This document shows, in pieces, positions 24,012-32,699 of a DNA stretch of 37,335 bases. Location: contig JASHOG010000096.1 of NCBI GenBank assembly GCA_030041225.1, positions 1-37,335 on the forward strand, written 5' to 3'. This DNA is from Vulcanimicrobiota bacterium. Its GTDB lineage: Bacteria; Vulcanimicrobiota; Vulcanimicrobiia; Vulcanimicrobiales; Vulcanimicrobiaceae. The number at the start of each line of letters is the position of its first letter. The stretch's first letter is position 1. The notes below the pieces were generated by a model. It was given only the letters and a program-made list of their open reading frames with translations. It was not told the DNA's origin and did no database searches. The translations under genes were made by a program, and so were the position numbers.

Positions 24012-24871
24012 TCTTTCAGCAAGCGATCGCCGAGGTCCACGAGCTCATGCTCGTCGGTGAAGTGGAACTCGATACGACCACCGTTACCGTTGCGCACGAC
24101 ATTGACACGCACACCGTACCGCTCGCGCAGACGCGCTTCGAAGTCGCGCTCCTCCGCAGAGAGCGGGCGCAACGGACGCGCGGTCGTGATGCGTGGTGTT
24201 CCCGCCTCCGACGCGAGCCGCTCGAGCTCGCGCACCGAGAGCCCCTGCGCCACCACGCGCGCAGCGAGGGCCATGCGTTCGCGCTCCGGTACGGCAAGGA
24301 GCGCACGCCCATGACCGCCGGAGAGGCGTCCGTCGACGATCATCGCTTTGATCGCGTCGTGAAGCGTCAGCAGGCGCAGCGCGTTTGCGACCGCCGGCCG
24401 GCTCTTGCCGACACGTTGCGCCACGCGCTCCTGCGTCAGCTCATAATCTTCCATCAACTGAGCATAGCCCGCAGCTTCCTCCAACGGGTTCAGGTCTTCA
24501 CGTTGGAGGTTCTCGACGATCGCCGTCTCGAGCGACGCGCGATCGCTCTGCTCGCGGACGATCGCCGGAATCGCCGTGCGCCGTAGGGCCGCGCAGGCAC
24601 GCCAGCGCCGCTCGCCCGCGACGATCTCAAAACGGTCGCCTCGCGGGCGAACGATGATCGGAACGAGCACGCCGTGCTCTTGAATGGAGTGCTGCAACTC
24701 CTCGAGCCCGCTCTCCGGAAAGGCTTTGCGCGGCTGAAAGGGATTGGGAACGATGCGATCGAGCGGGATCTCACGTAGCCCCGTTCCTTGCGCCGGAGTT
24801 ACGGGCAGCGGCGCATCGCCGAGCAAGGCGTCGAGACCGCGACCGAGCCCACGCGACGGCTTCGCGCTCAT
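24008..24871 (-). CDS. parB: chromosome partitioning protein ParB
   Basis: ParB binds parS, clamps DNA with CTP and spreads, then recruits SMC and stimulates ParA. The 287-aa protein has the N-terminal GLGRGLDALLG start, the ParB/Srx CTPase motif GERRWRA (86-92), ENLQREDLNP (120-129), and a helix-turn-helix (LTQERVAQRVGKSRPAVANALRLL). A C-terminal dimerisation part ends IEFHFTDEHELVDLGDRLLKE. It overlaps parA and thiE by 4 bp each. A parS-like site lies 4 kb upstream in rsmG. Confidence 0.97.
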   Translation of the reverse strand: MSAKPSRGLGRGLDALLGDAPLPVTPAQGTGLREIPLDRIVPNPFQPRKAFPESGLEELQHSIQEHGVLVPIIVRPRGDRFEIVAGERRWRACAALRRTAIPAIVREQSDRASLETAIVENLQREDLNPLEEAAGYAQLMEDYELTQERVAQRVGKSRPAVANALRLLTLHDAIKAMIVDGRLSGGHGRALLAVPERERMALAARVVAQGLSVRELERLASEAGTPRITTARPLRPLSAEERDFEARLRERYGVRVNVVRNGNGGRIEFHFTDEHELVDLGDRLLKE

Positions 24872-25677
24872 ACCTGGAGTTCCGCCGGCTCGAGCATCTC
24901 GCGCGCGAGCGACATGTAGGCCTGCGCGCCGCGGCTCTTCGGGTCGAAGAGCATCACCGGCTTCCCGTACGACGGGGCCTCGGAGAGCCGCACGTTGCGC
25001 GGAATCTGCGTTTTGAACATTTGCTGCGGAAAGAAGCGCGCGAGCTCTTCGAGCACCTCGACGGCCAGTCGCGTGCGACCGTCGTACATCGTCACGAGAA
25101 CACCGCTCACGTGCAGCGGCGGATTGAGCGCCTCTCGTACGCGATTGATAACGCGCGTCAACTGCGACAGCCCTTCGAGTGCGTAGTATTCGGCCTGCAC
25201 GGGGATAAGCGCCTCGCTCGCGGCAACCAGTGCGTTGATCGTTAGAAGCCCGAGCGACGGTGGTGAGTCGACGAGCACGTACTCGTATTGCTCGACGAGC
25301 GGCTGCAGCGCCTCTCGTAGACGCGTCTCGCGCGAGAGCTCGGAGACGAGCTCGATCTCAGCACCAGCGAGGTTGATCGTTGCAGGAACCAGATCGAGGC
25401 GCTCGACTTCCGTCCTGCGCAGCGCCGTTTCGATTCCGGCTTGGCGCATGAGGATCTCGTAGGTGCTCGGCAGTGCACCGGCCTTCTCGACACCGAAACC
25501 GGTGGTCGTATTTCCTTGAGGATCGCCGTCGATGACGAGCACGTTCTTGCCGAGCAGTGCCAAGGCCGTGCCCAGATTGACGGCGGTCGTCGACTTGCCG
25601 ACGCCGCCTTTCTGATTGACGAGCGCAATCACGCGCGCCCCGCCGCGGTTAAGCGGCAGGTCCCCGAAGGTAGTCAT
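24868..25677 (-). CDS. parA: chromosome partitioning ATPase ParA (Soj)
   Basis: ParA is a deviant Walker ATPase that moves ParB-parS complexes on the nucleoid. Motifs seen are the Walker A loop KGGVGKSTTAVNLG with the signature Lys, VLVIDGDPQGNTTTG, VLVDSPPSLGLLT (Walker B) and IPRNVRLSEAPSYGKPVMLFD. I take the ATG at 25677 (269 aa), which overlaps cca by 29 bp. A GTG at 25632, 14 bases after the cca stop and preceded by a G-rich stretch, would give 254 aa, close to B. subtilis Soj. The longer frame to 25737 is not supported. It is coupled to parB by a 4-bp overlap. Confidence 0.96.
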   Translation of the reverse strand: MTTFGDLPLNRGGARVIALVNQKGGVGKSTTAVNLGTALALLGKNVLVIDGDPQGNTTTGFGVEKAGALPSTYEILMRQAGIETALRRTEVERLDLVPATINLAGAEIELVSELSRETRLREALQPLVEQYEYVLVDSPPSLGLLTINALVAASEALIPVQAEYYALEGLSQLTRVINRVREALNPPLHVSGVLVTMYDGRTRLAVEVLEELARFFPQQMFKTQIPRNVRLSEAPSYGKPVMLFDPKSRGAQAYMSLAREMLEPAELQV

Positions 25678-27028
25678 CCACCAGTGCCAAGAGCGTTTGG
25701 CGCTCGTTACGCTCGGGATTCTCCGTAACCTGCTCAAAGAGGCGCTGCAAGAGCTCGCCGACGCGCGGATCGCCGCGGAAGCCTTTTGGTGCAGCGCCGG
25801 TGCGCACCATCACGTCGATGACGTCGTCACCGCCGACCGCAAGATCGGCGATCGAGAACGGTGGTTTTCGCGAGACCTCTTGATGCACTCGCGTCTCGAA
25901 GCGCTCGTTCGTGTCGTCGCGTTTTGGTAGCCCCGAGCCGGCGATGTCGGCTCGCCGCAACTCGAACTGACGCTCGAGATGCTCGACGCCGATGCGCCGG
26001 ATGAAACGACGCAGCGCGGCATCTGAGAGCGCGGGGTCTGCAACGTACATGTGTGACGCTACCAGATGTGCCGTCGTCTCGACGACGTCGTTCGAGAACC
26101 GCAAGCGGCGCAGGAGCTCGCGCGTCATCTCGGCGCCAACCTGCTCGTGCCGATAGAAGTGCGGTCCTTCTTTCGTTCGCGGCTTGCCGACGTCGTGCAG
26201 CAGCGCCGCAAGACGCAGCACGAGATCGCCCTGCGGCGCTGCATCGAGCGTCGCAAGTGCGTGAGACCAGACGTCGTACGCATGCCACTCGTTCTGCTCG
26301 ACGCCGACGCCTTCGAGCAGCTCGGGCGCGATGACGGCAAGCACGCCGGCCTCGCGCAAGATCTCCAGGCCCAGCGAGGGACGGCGCGCGCGAACGAAGA
26401 GCTTCGTCAGCTCCTCGGCGACGCGCTCCGGCGAGATCGTCGCGGCGAGCTGCGCGGATGCACGCATTGCGGTCTGCGTGCGCGGGGTCAGCTCATACTC
26501 GAAGCGCGCCGCAAACTGTGCCGCGCGCAGCATGCGTAACGGATCCTCTTCGAACGCGCGCTCGAAGATGATGTCGATGCGGCGCGCACGGATATCGGCC
26601 TCTCCACCGTAGGGATCGACGAGCGCTCCGGAGGGTAGGGCACGAGCCACGGCGTTCATGCGGAAGTCGCGCCGCGCGAGGTCGTCGGAGAGCGAGATCT
26701 CCGGCCCTCCCTCAACCTCGAATGCACGATGCTCGGCTCCGGTCGAACGCTCGCGACGCGGCAGTGCGACGTCGATCGTCGTACCGTCGAGCGTCACTTT
26801 GAACACAGCGAACGAAGCGCCGACGAGATCGACGCGGCCTATTCGCGCAAGCAGCGCGCGCAACTCATCCGACGATATGCCGGTAACGACGTAATCGAAA
26901 TCCTTCGCCGGCGCCGCAACGCCTTCTACCTGCGCTCGTATCTCGTCACGCACTCGCCCTCCGACCGCGTAGAGCGTACCCCGCGGCAGCGCCTGCGCAA
27001 GTCTCTCGTCGAGGGAGCCCGTTCTCAC
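25649..27028 (-). CDS. cca: tRNA nucleotidyltransferase (class II CCA-adding type) with HD domain
   Basis: The enzyme adds or repairs the 3' CCA of tRNA. The 459-aa protein has the class II head: LYAVGGRVRDEI, the catalytic KDFDYVVTG, SLSDDLARRDFRMNAVA and FEEDPLRMLRAAQFAARF. An HD-type domain follows (LAALLHDVGKPRTKEG, then HEQVGAE), as in many CCA/polyA polymerases with repair phosphohydrolase activity. I cannot separate CCA-adding from A-adding or poly(A) polymerase function from motifs alone. The GTG at 27028 overlaps the exporter stop by 4 bp and starts just before the first motif; the much longer open frame upstream is a shadow of the exporter gene. The protein is not otherwise truncated. 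Confidence 0.92.
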   Translation of the reverse strand: MRTGSLDERLAQALPRGTLYAVGGRVRDEIRAQVEGVAAPAKDFDYVVTGISSDELRALLARIGRVDLVGASFAVFKVTLDGTTIDVALPRRERSTGAEHRAFEVEGGPEISLSDDLARRDFRMNAVARALPSGALVDPYGGEADIRARRIDIIFERAFEEDPLRMLRAAQFAARFEYELTPRTQTAMRASAQLAATISPERVAEELTKLFVRARRPSLGLEILREAGVLAVIAPELLEGVGVEQNEWHAYDVWSHALATLDAAPQGDLVLRLAALLHDVGKPRTKEGPHFYRHEQVGAEMTRELLRRLRFSNDVVETTAHLVASHMYVADPALSDAALRRFIRRIGVEHLERQFELRRADIAGSGLPKRDDTNERFETRVHQEVSRKPPFSIADLAVGGDDVIDVMVRTGAAPKGFRGDPRVGELLQRLFEQVTENPERNERQTLLALVDDYLRGPAA

Positions 27029-28524
27029 TCCGCCATTGCGTGTGCGGGACCGGCGCTCCCGCCGCGCGGCGGACGCATGAAGAACACGAGAGGCAGGATT
27101 GCGATGAACACGACCGCCGTAACCTGGAAGAGAAAATTGTACGCGATCACCGAGGACTGCTGCACGACCAGGCCGTTCATCAGTGCTACCGTATGGCCTT
27201 GGAGCGAGGTCACGCCGCCGGAAAGCGCCGACTGGGCTAGCGCTGAGTGGGTGGTGAGCAACGTCGTGAGGATCGCTATGCCAAAGCTTCCTCCGATCTG
27301 GCGCACGAGATTCGAGACGCCGCTCGCGCCCGCGAGCCCACTTTGCGGCACCGGTGCCATCATCACCGTCGAGAGTGGCACGAAGAGAAATCCCATCCCG
27401 AAGCCCTGGATGACACGCGGCCAGAAGACGTCCCAGGGACCGGTATTTTGATTCAATGCACCCATCAGCCACGTCGAGATCGCGAACATGACGAGTCCAA
27501 ACGAGACGAGAATCCTCGCGTCGACTCGATTGACGAGCGGCCCTGCGATGACCATGGAGACCGCCGTCGCAAATGCTCCCGGCAGGAGCACCATGCCGGT
27601 TTCGAACGCCGTCATCCCCGCAATCCCCTGGAAGAAGAGCGGCATGATGAGCGTCGTGCCGAAGAGACCGAAGCCCAAAATCGAGAGCAAGATGTTGCCG
27701 ATCGTGAACTCGCGGTATCGAAAAACGCGAAGATCGACGAGCGGTTGGCGTTCGCGCAACATCCTGACGATGAAGGCCGTAACGCCGACGACGGCGACAA
27801 CGGTGAGCAGAGCGATCGCGGCAGAGTTATACCAGTCGTCGTGCTCTCCGCGCTCGAGCACGTACTGAAGCGAGCCGAGTCCGGCGACAAGTAAACCAAG
27901 ACCGAGAGCGTCGAGGCCACCCTTCGGCTTTTGCAGATAGTGCGGGTTCGGAATGAACGTCAGCGTCATCAAGAACGCGACGATCCCGATGGGAATATTG
28001 ATGAAGAAGATGAGCGGCCACGAGAGGTTGTCGACGATGTATCCTCCGAGAAGCGGCCCAATCGCGGGGCCGAACATCACGCCGAGGCCAAAGATTGCCA
28101 TCGCTCTGCCGCGATCTTTCGGCGGAAACGTTTCGAAGAGAAGCGCCATCGCCGTGGGCTGCAGCGCGCCGCCCCCGATGCCTTGAATGATGCGGTAGAA
28201 CGTCAGCTGCCAGATCCCCGTCGCAGTTCCGCAGAGGAGCGACGCAATGGTAAAAATCGCGATGCACGCTGCGTAGAAGTTCTTACGCCCGAAGTAGGCC
28301 GTAAGCCAGCCGTTGAGCGGCATGATGATGACCGCGGAGAGCAGATAGCCCGTCGCCACCCACGCCGCGTCGTCGATCGTGGCCCCGAGATTGCCGGCTA
28401 TGGTGGGCAGCGCGACGTTGACGATCGTCGAGTCGATGATCGCCATGATCATGCCGAGCATGACCGTCGCGGCGACGATCCAAGGGTTCACCTTCGGTTG
28501 ATCGGCTGCGGCTATCGCTGCCAT
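27025..28524 (-). CDS. DHA2-family (EmrB/QacA type) multidrug efflux MFS transporter
   Basis: The about 499-aa protein has some 14 membrane segments, as in the DHA2 drug:proton antiporters. The first helix has MAIIDSTIVNVALPTIAGNLGA, the D1 motif of EmrB/QacA. Motif A is NGWLTAYFGRKN; the RIIQGIGGGALQPTAMALLFE segment and the antiporter motif C-like GVMFGPAIGPLLGGYI follow. Substrates cannot be told. The ATG at 28524 is the first good start and has GAGAGGG upstream; the frame runs open to a TTG at 28605, but that region instead encodes two small leader ORFs in other frames. No EmrA-type adaptor is adjacent. It lies between rsmG and cca, not a usual place for an exporter. Confidence 0.93.
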   Translation of the reverse strand: MAAIAAADQPKVNPWIVAATVMLGMIMAIIDSTIVNVALPTIAGNLGATIDDAAWVATGYLLSAVIIMPLNGWLTAYFGRKNFYAACIAIFTIASLLCGTATGIWQLTFYRIIQGIGGGALQPTAMALLFETFPPKDRGRAMAIFGLGVMFGPAIGPLLGGYIVDNLSWPLIFFINIPIGIVAFLMTLTFIPNPHYLQKPKGGLDALGLGLLVAGLGSLQYVLERGEHDDWYNSAAIALLTVVAVVGVTAFIVRMLRERQPLVDLRVFRYREFTIGNILLSILGFGLFGTTLIMPLFFQGIAGMTAFETGMVLLPGAFATAVSMVIAGPLVNRVDARILVSFGLVMFAISTWLMGALNQNTGPWDVFWPRVIQGFGMGFLFVPLSTVMMAPVPQSGLAGASGVSNLVRQIGGSFGIAILTTLLTTHSALAQSALSGGVTSLQGHTVALMNGLVVQQSSVIAYNFLFQVTAVVFIAILPLVFFMRPPRGGSAGPAHAMAE

Positions 28525-28565
28525 CCTGGCCCTCTCTTCATGTGTCGCAACATATCGCGATACAT
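28512..28565 (-). CDS. leader ORF 2 (17 aa) overlapping the start of the exporter gene
   Basis: The frame encodes MYRDMLRHMKRGPGWQR. An AAGGAG ribosome site (28572-28577) lies six bases before the ATG, better than the one of the exporter itself. Its stop codon is 10 bases inside the exporter gene, so the two are read in overlapping frames. This fits a coupled leader peptide; it could still be chance. Confidence 0.5.
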   Translation of the reverse strand: MYRDMLRHMKRGPGWQR

Positions 28566-28568
28566 CGC
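28557..28568 (-). promoter_or_regulatory. palindrome at the start of leader ORF 2
   Basis: GCGAT-AC-ATCGC is a perfect 5-bp palindrome with a 2-bp centre, and it covers the ATG of leader ORF 2. Flanking bases extend a TATCGCGATA-like pattern. It could be an operator for a repressor, or an RNA hairpin that hides the ATG. No regulator gene is adjacent. Confidence 0.3.
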
Positions 28569-28600
28569 TATCTCCTTCCGCGCCCCCGTCCTGGTCGCAT
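28568..28600 (-). CDS. leader ORF 1 (10 aa), arginine-rich
   Basis: The frame encodes MRPGRGRGRR. A GAGGAG ribosome site (28608-28613) lies seven bases before the ATG. Its last codons contain the AAGGAG ribosome site of leader ORF 2, and its stop lies two bases before that ORF's ATG. Alternating Arg residues match the +X+ pattern that stalls ribosomes in the presence of macrolides. Small size makes chance possible. Confidence 0.45.
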   Translation of the reverse strand: MRPGRGRGRR

Positions 28601-28624
28601 GACAACGCTCCTCAAACGACGGTT

Positions 28625-29284
28625 TCAGCCTTGTCGCGTTTCCCGTGAAACATCCGAGCAGAGAGGGCGCTTCGCCGGGACCCCGGCTCGCCGGGGAAAC
28701 CGCAGCGGCGTTGGCGCTCTCTTCCGCAGGATGGCGATGCAGCGCCTCTCGCCGAGGGGAATTAGCTGCTCTAGCTCCGCGCCGAGAACGAGAGCCGCGT
28801 CGGACAACGCGGCGATCTCTTCGTCGCTCATGTTCGCGCGTTGGAGTAATCCGGCCCCGCCACGCTCGATGAACGGGAGAAGGAGCTCCGCGGCCGTGGT
28901 CGCCGATCCGACCGCTCGACACGTTCCGCAAGAAAACCGTTCCCGTAGCCGTTCCTCGTGCGCCGCCTCCTCTGCGCGCCTTGCGACAACTTCACCGTCG
29001 AGCTCGAGCTCTGCCAGCGCCGAGCTGAGAAACCGCGCCTTCTTCGCGTTCGACTCGATCAGCGTGATCGAGACTCCACAAGCGATCGCAAGCGGAATTG
29101 CAGGGAGGCCCCCACCGGAACCGATGTCGACGAGCGGGCTCGTAACGTAGGGCTGCAATGTCAAGCTGTCTCTGATGTGAGCCGCGATCTGATCGGGCGT
29201 CTTGGCCCCCGTCAGGTTCGTCCGCGCGTTCGCGCGAAGCAACAGTGACCCATAGCTCGCTAGGCGGTCGCCGAGGTCGCTCAT
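28625..29284 (-). CDS. rsmG: 16S rRNA (guanine527-N7) methyltransferase RsmG
   Basis: RsmG methylates G527 of 16S rRNA using SAM. The 219-aa product has NLTGAKTPDQIAAHIRDSL near the N-terminus, the SAM motif VDIGSGGGLPAIPLAI, ITLIESNAKKARFL and CRAVGS. It closes with RFPRRAGVPAKRPL, matching the family PRR-GxPxKxPL. The KG after the fourth motif is not kept (LQRANM). The ATG at 29284 opens MSDLGDRLASYG; the frame runs up to 29308 inside mnmG. The 3' end of the gene, reading DVSRET, encodes a parS-like site. It follows mnmG closely, the usual gidA-gidB order. Confidence 0.95.
   Translation of the reverse strand: MSDLGDRLASYGSLLLRANARTNLTGAKTPDQIAAHIRDSLTLQPYVTSPLVDIGSGGGLPAIPLAIACGVSITLIESNAKKARFLSSALAELELDGEVVARRAEEAAHEERLRERFSCGTCRAVGSATTAAELLLPFIERGGAGLLQRANMSDEEIAALSDAALVLGAELEQLIPLGERRCIAILRKRAPTPLRFPRRAGVPAKRPLCSDVSRETRQG
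28637..28652. other. parS-like ParB-binding site
   Basis: CGTTTCCCGTGAAACA matches the 16-bp parS consensus TGTTTCACGTGAAACA at 14 of 16 positions and keeps most of the palindrome. It lies inside the 3' end of rsmG, about 3.8 kb from parB. parS sites near gidB/parAB are common. I found no second copy in the window by eye. Confidence 0.75.
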
Positions 29285-29304
29285 AATGCCATATTTATGG
29301 CATT
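29285..29304 (-). repeat. perfect inverted repeat at the mnmG/rsmG junction
   Basis: AATGCCAT (29285-29292) and ATGGCATT (29297-29304) are perfect 8-bp arms with a 4-base ATTT centre on the plus strand. The repeat includes the mnmG stop codon (29295-29297) and ends directly before the rsmG ATG. It has no T-run, so it is not a standard terminator. It is AT-rich in a GC-rich setting. A role in coupling mnmG and rsmG translation, or protein binding, is possible. Confidence 0.6.
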
Positions 29305-31103
29305 TCATGCTCGCGCGCCGCTCGGTGCAACCAGACGCTGAGGATCGCGACGTCGGAAGGCGTTACGCCGGGAATCCTGCCGGCCGAACCGAGAGTGCGC
29401 GGGCGCTGCGCCGAGAGTTTCTCGCGCGCCTCGCGCGAGAGCGCGGCAATTCCAGCGTAGTCGAAGGCTTCCGGAATCTCCACGCTTTCGAGGCGTCTTG
29501 CGCGCTCGATCGTTTCTCTCTCGCGCTCCGCATAGCCGCTGAGCTTCACCTCGATCGCGACTCGCTCGCCCGTCTCGTCGTCGAGCTGCGGCTCGAAACG
29601 CGATGCGACGTCGGCGAACACGATCTCCGGGCGTCGCAGCTGTTTGGTCATACGCTCCTTGTGCGCAAATGAGAGCGCCTGCGACAACGCTGTGCGGCGC
29701 CGCTCGAATCCGTCCCACATTGCATCGTCGACGAGTCCCATCTGCCGCCCGAGCGGCGTCAGACGCAGATCGGCGTTGTCGTGGCGCAGTAAGAGCCGAT
29801 GCTCCGCGCGCGAGCTCAGCATCCGATACGGCTCGTCGACGCCTTTGCCGACGAGGTCGTCGATCATCACGCCGATGTAGCCTTCGCTGCGCGCAATCCG
29901 TATCGCACTTTTTCCTTGCGCTGCGCGCGCAGCGTTGATTCCTGCGACGATTCCTTGCGCGGCGGCCTCTTCGTATCCCGAGGTTCCGTTGAGTTGGCCG
30001 CAGTGATAGAGCCCCGCTATACGGCGCGTCTGCAGCGTCTCGTCGAGTTCCGTCGGCGGCACCATGTCATACTCAACGGCATATCCCGCACGTAGCATGC
30101 TGCACAACTCGAGCCCCGGCAGTGTGTGCAACATCTCGAGCTGCACGTCGCTCGGAAGCGAGGTCGAGAAACCACCGACGTACAGCGTGGGCTCCTCCCA
30201 GCCCTCGGGTTCGATGAAGATTTGATGGCTCGGGTTGTGCGCGAACTTGATGACTTTATCTTCGATCGAGGGGCAGTAACGCGGCCCGATACCGCGGATG
30301 AGATCGAGACCGTAGAGCGGCGAGCGGTGGAGATTCTCGCGCACGAGCCGGTGCGTGCGCTCGTTCGTCTCGGTCACATAGCACGGGAGCTGCTCGCCGG
30401 GGAAATCAAGGGAGCTGCGGTAGGAGAACCGCAGCCGCTTAGCACTCGGCAGTTGCGTCCGCATCGCGGAGCGATCGACCGAGTCGCGCGCGATGCGCGG
30501 CGGGGTTCCGGTCTTCAAGCGCCTGGTTGGGAAGCCGAGGGCACGCAGAGCGGCCGAGAGTCCGATCGCGGGTGCCTCTCCGAAGCGCCCTTCGGCTGCG
30601 ATAACGTCGCCGCGAAAGGTCTTGCCACCGAGAAACGTGCCGGTCGCAAGGACCACCCGGCCGGCACGATGGCATCTGCCGTCGGCGCGGCGGACGCCGC
30701 GAACGCCGCTCGCGTCAACGATGAGCTCCTCGACCATGCCCTGGACGATCGTGAGGCCCGGCTGGCCTCGCAGAAGCGCTATCGCCGCGCGGTTGTACGA
30801 CGGCTTGTCCATCTGCGCGCGCAGCGCTCGCACCGCCGGACCCTTACTCTCGTTCAAAAAGCGGGCGTGAAGCGAGCACGCATCCGCGAGCATGCCCATG
30901 GCGCCGCCGAGCGCGTCGATCTCGCGCACGATCTGACCCTTCGCGCTCCCGCCGATCGAAGGGTTGCACGGCAGCGTGCAGATCTTCTCCGGATCTCCCG
31001 TAACGAGCAGCGTCTCGACGCCAAGACGCGCCGCAGCGTGTGCCGCTTCGATCCCCGCGTGGCCGCCGCCGACGACGATGACGCCGGCGTCATCTTCTTT
31101 CAT
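29295..31103 (-). CDS. mnmG: tRNA uridine-5-carboxymethylaminomethyl modification enzyme MnmG (GidA)
   Basis: MnmG works with MnmE on U34 of several tRNAs and binds FAD. The 602-aa protein opens [21 protein letters not shown] (FAD site), then [22 protein letters not shown] with the catalytic Cys region, [19 protein letters not shown] and [19 protein letters not shown]. Length is slightly below the 620-630 of E. coli/B. subtilis. The ATG at 31103 is chosen because the family starts only a few residues before the FAD motif; the longer frame to 31172 is in the preceding lipoprotein gene. The preceding gene stops 11 bases before it. Confidence 0.96.
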   Translation of the reverse strand: MKEDDAGVIVVGGGHAGIEAAHAAARLGVETLLVTGDPEKICTLPCNPSIGGSAKGQIVREIDALGGAMGMLADACSLHARFLNESKGPAVRALRAQMDKPSYNRAAIALLRGQPGLTIVQGMVEELIVDASGVRGVRRADGRCHRAGRVVLATGTFLGGKTFRGDVIAAEGRFGEAPAIGLSAALRALGFPTRRLKTGTPPRIARDSVDRSAMRTQLPSAKRLRFSYRSSLDFPGEQLPCYVTETNERTHRLVRENLHRSPLYGLDLIRGIGPRYCPSIEDKVIKFAHNPSHQIFIEPEGWEEPTLYVGGFSTSLPSDVQLEMLHTLPGLELCSMLRAGYAVEYDMVPPTELDETLQTRRIAGLYHCGQLNGTSGYEEAAAQGIVAGINAARAAQGKSAIRIARSEGYIGVMIDDLVGKGVDEPYRMLSSRAEHRLLLRHDNADLRLTPLGRQMGLVDDAMWDGFERRRTALSQALSFAHKERMTKQLRRPEIVFADVASRFEPQLDDETGERVAIEVKLSGYAERERETIERARRLESVEIPEAFDYAGIAALSREAREKLSAQRPRTLGSAGRIPGVTPSDVAILSVWLHRAAREHEMP

Positions 31104-31113
31104 ACCGCCGAAA

Positions 31114-32691
31114 TTACGGCGAGAGCGCCCAGTCCTCCACCTGACCGAAGTTATAGAGCATGTTCGGCGCAACGCCGTGCAGCGCCGGGTTGATCGCCTC
31201 GAACTCCGTGCGATAGACGAGAAACATCGCCGGAAGCTCGTCGTGCACGCGCTGCTGCATCACGGCGAAATCCGAAAAACGAACACGCGGCTCGAGTCGC
31301 TGCTGCTGCGCTATGAACGCCGCGTCGTACCGCGCGTCGCACCAGCGTGCGACATTAGGGCCGTTCGGCGCGCGGTTCGCGCACGTCCACGGCTCCGACG
31401 CCTCCGGATCCAAGCCTCCGTACCAGCCGCCGACCTCGATGTCGAAGCGTCCATCGTAGAGGACTCCACCGCTCGCGGGCGGCGCGTAGAGCAACGCGGG
31501 CGTCGCCGGTTCGAGCGTTGCGTCGATGCCGACAGCTCGAAGATTCTCTTGCACGATCGTCGCGACCGCCCGATAGACCTCTTCCGAAGCGTTGAAAGAG
31601 ATGCGCGCGCTTACGTGTCGACCATCGATCAGCGCGCGAGCGCGTGCTGGATCATACGGATAGGCGGCGATGCCCGCGTCATGCTCGGGAAAGAGCGGCG
31701 AAATCTCCGTTGCCGCCGGTGGGCTCGTCCCACGGTACACCGCGCGCGCGATCGTCGCGCGATCGACGGCGTACGCGACGGCTCTGCGCATGCGCAGATC
31801 GTGCATCGCCATCCCCTGCGTCTGAAACTCGAGGTCGTCGACCTCGTTACGTGGTACGGCGACGACCTTAACGCCCCGATCGGCGCGCGCCTCCGCTTGC
31901 TGTTGAAACGTGACGTCGGTGAAGTCGATCGCATGCGCCCGCAATGCGATGAACGCGGTGTTCTCGTCCGGAAGCATCCTCACGACGACGCGCTGCAGTT
32001 TCGCTGCCGGGCGAGCGTATGGATTGGCTACGAGCTCGACGCTGTCGCCCCGAATCCACTGCACGACGCGGAACGGGCCGGTCCCAAAGGGATGCTCGTT
32101 CCATGCGGCGTGCACCATGTCGGTACTCGTGAACGCGTGGGCCGGTAGGATGCCGTAGATGTAGTCGGATGCGGCGAAGAGCTCGTAGACTGCGCCGTAC
32201 CACCGGTGCTTCAAGGTGATGCGCACGGTGTACGCATCGGGGGTTTCGAGGGACGCTATGCGCTCGTACGGCGCGGCTTCGGTGACGGGATTGCGCGGGT
32301 CGAGAATTGCGCGATAGGTGAAGGCAACGTCGCGCGACGTGAACGGCACGCCGTCGGCAAAGCGAACGTTGCGCCGGAGATGATAGGTGATCGTGAGTCC
32401 GTCGCGCGATATACCGCCGTTCGCAAGACTGGGCACCTCTTCACAGAGCACCGGAATCGCACGATTGCCCGGGCTCAGCCCAACGAGCGGTTGCGTGTAG
32501 AGTTGCGTGAGGTCGATCAAGCGCTGTCCGAATGCAATGAGTGGGTTGAGCGTGTAGATCGTACCGAGGTAGCCGATGCGCACCTCTCCGGGCACGCCCC
32601 ACGTCCGGCTCGGCTTCGCGCACGATGACGGACACACGCCGAGTGCCGTCGCGATGACGAGCAGCACGCATCGCCTCTGCCACGTCCCCAT
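31114..32691 (-). CDS. family-5 extracellular solute-binding lipoprotein (DppA/OppA-like)
   Basis: The about 525-aa protein starts with a signal sequence ([24 protein letters not shown]) with a possible lipidation Cys (PSSC, an imperfect lipobox). The mature part matches SBP family 5: [86 protein letters not shown] and [23 protein letters not shown]. Such proteins deliver peptides or other solutes to ABC importers. No permease or ATPase gene is in the window, so its ligand and transporter are unknown. The ATG at 32691 has GAGG six bases upstream; a GTG at 32703 overlapping the mnmE stop is the other choice. Its place between mnmE and mnmG is odd. Confidence 0.88.
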   Translation of the reverse strand: MGTWQRRCVLLVIATALGVCPSSCAKPSRTWGVPGEVRIGYLGTIYTLNPLIAFGQRLIDLTQLYTQPLVGLSPGNRAIPVLCEEVPSLANGGISRDGLTITYHLRRNVRFADGVPFTSRDVAFTYRAILDPRNPVTEAAPYERIASLETPDAYTVRITLKHRWYGAVYELFAASDYIYGILPAHAFTSTDMVHAAWNEHPFGTGPFRVVQWIRGDSVELVANPYARPAAKLQRVVVRMLPDENTAFIALRAHAIDFTDVTFQQQAEARADRGVKVVAVPRNEVDDLEFQTQGMAMHDLRMRRAVAYAVDRATIARAVYRGTSPPAATEISPLFPEHDAGIAAYPYDPARARALIDGRHVSARISFNASEEVYRAVATIVQENLRAVGIDATLEPATPALLYAPPASGGVLYDGRFDIEVGGWYGGLDPEASEPWTCANRAPNGPNVARWCDARYDAAFIAQQQRLEPRVRFSDFAVMQQRVHDELPAMFLVYRTEFEAINPALHGVAPNMLYNFGQVEDWALSP

Positions 32692-32699
32692 CTCGTTCC

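Noticed and set aside
25738-27472. Longer parA and 607-aa cca open frames
   Set aside because: The extra N-terminal parts are antisense or out-of-frame shadows of cca and the exporter, with no family similarity and composition typical of GC-rich frame shadows.
28566-28605. Exporter start at TTG 28605
   Set aside because: It adds 27 hydrophilic residues not typical of DHA2 proteins, has no ribosome site of its own, and competes with the two well-placed leader ORFs; ATG 28524 fits the family.
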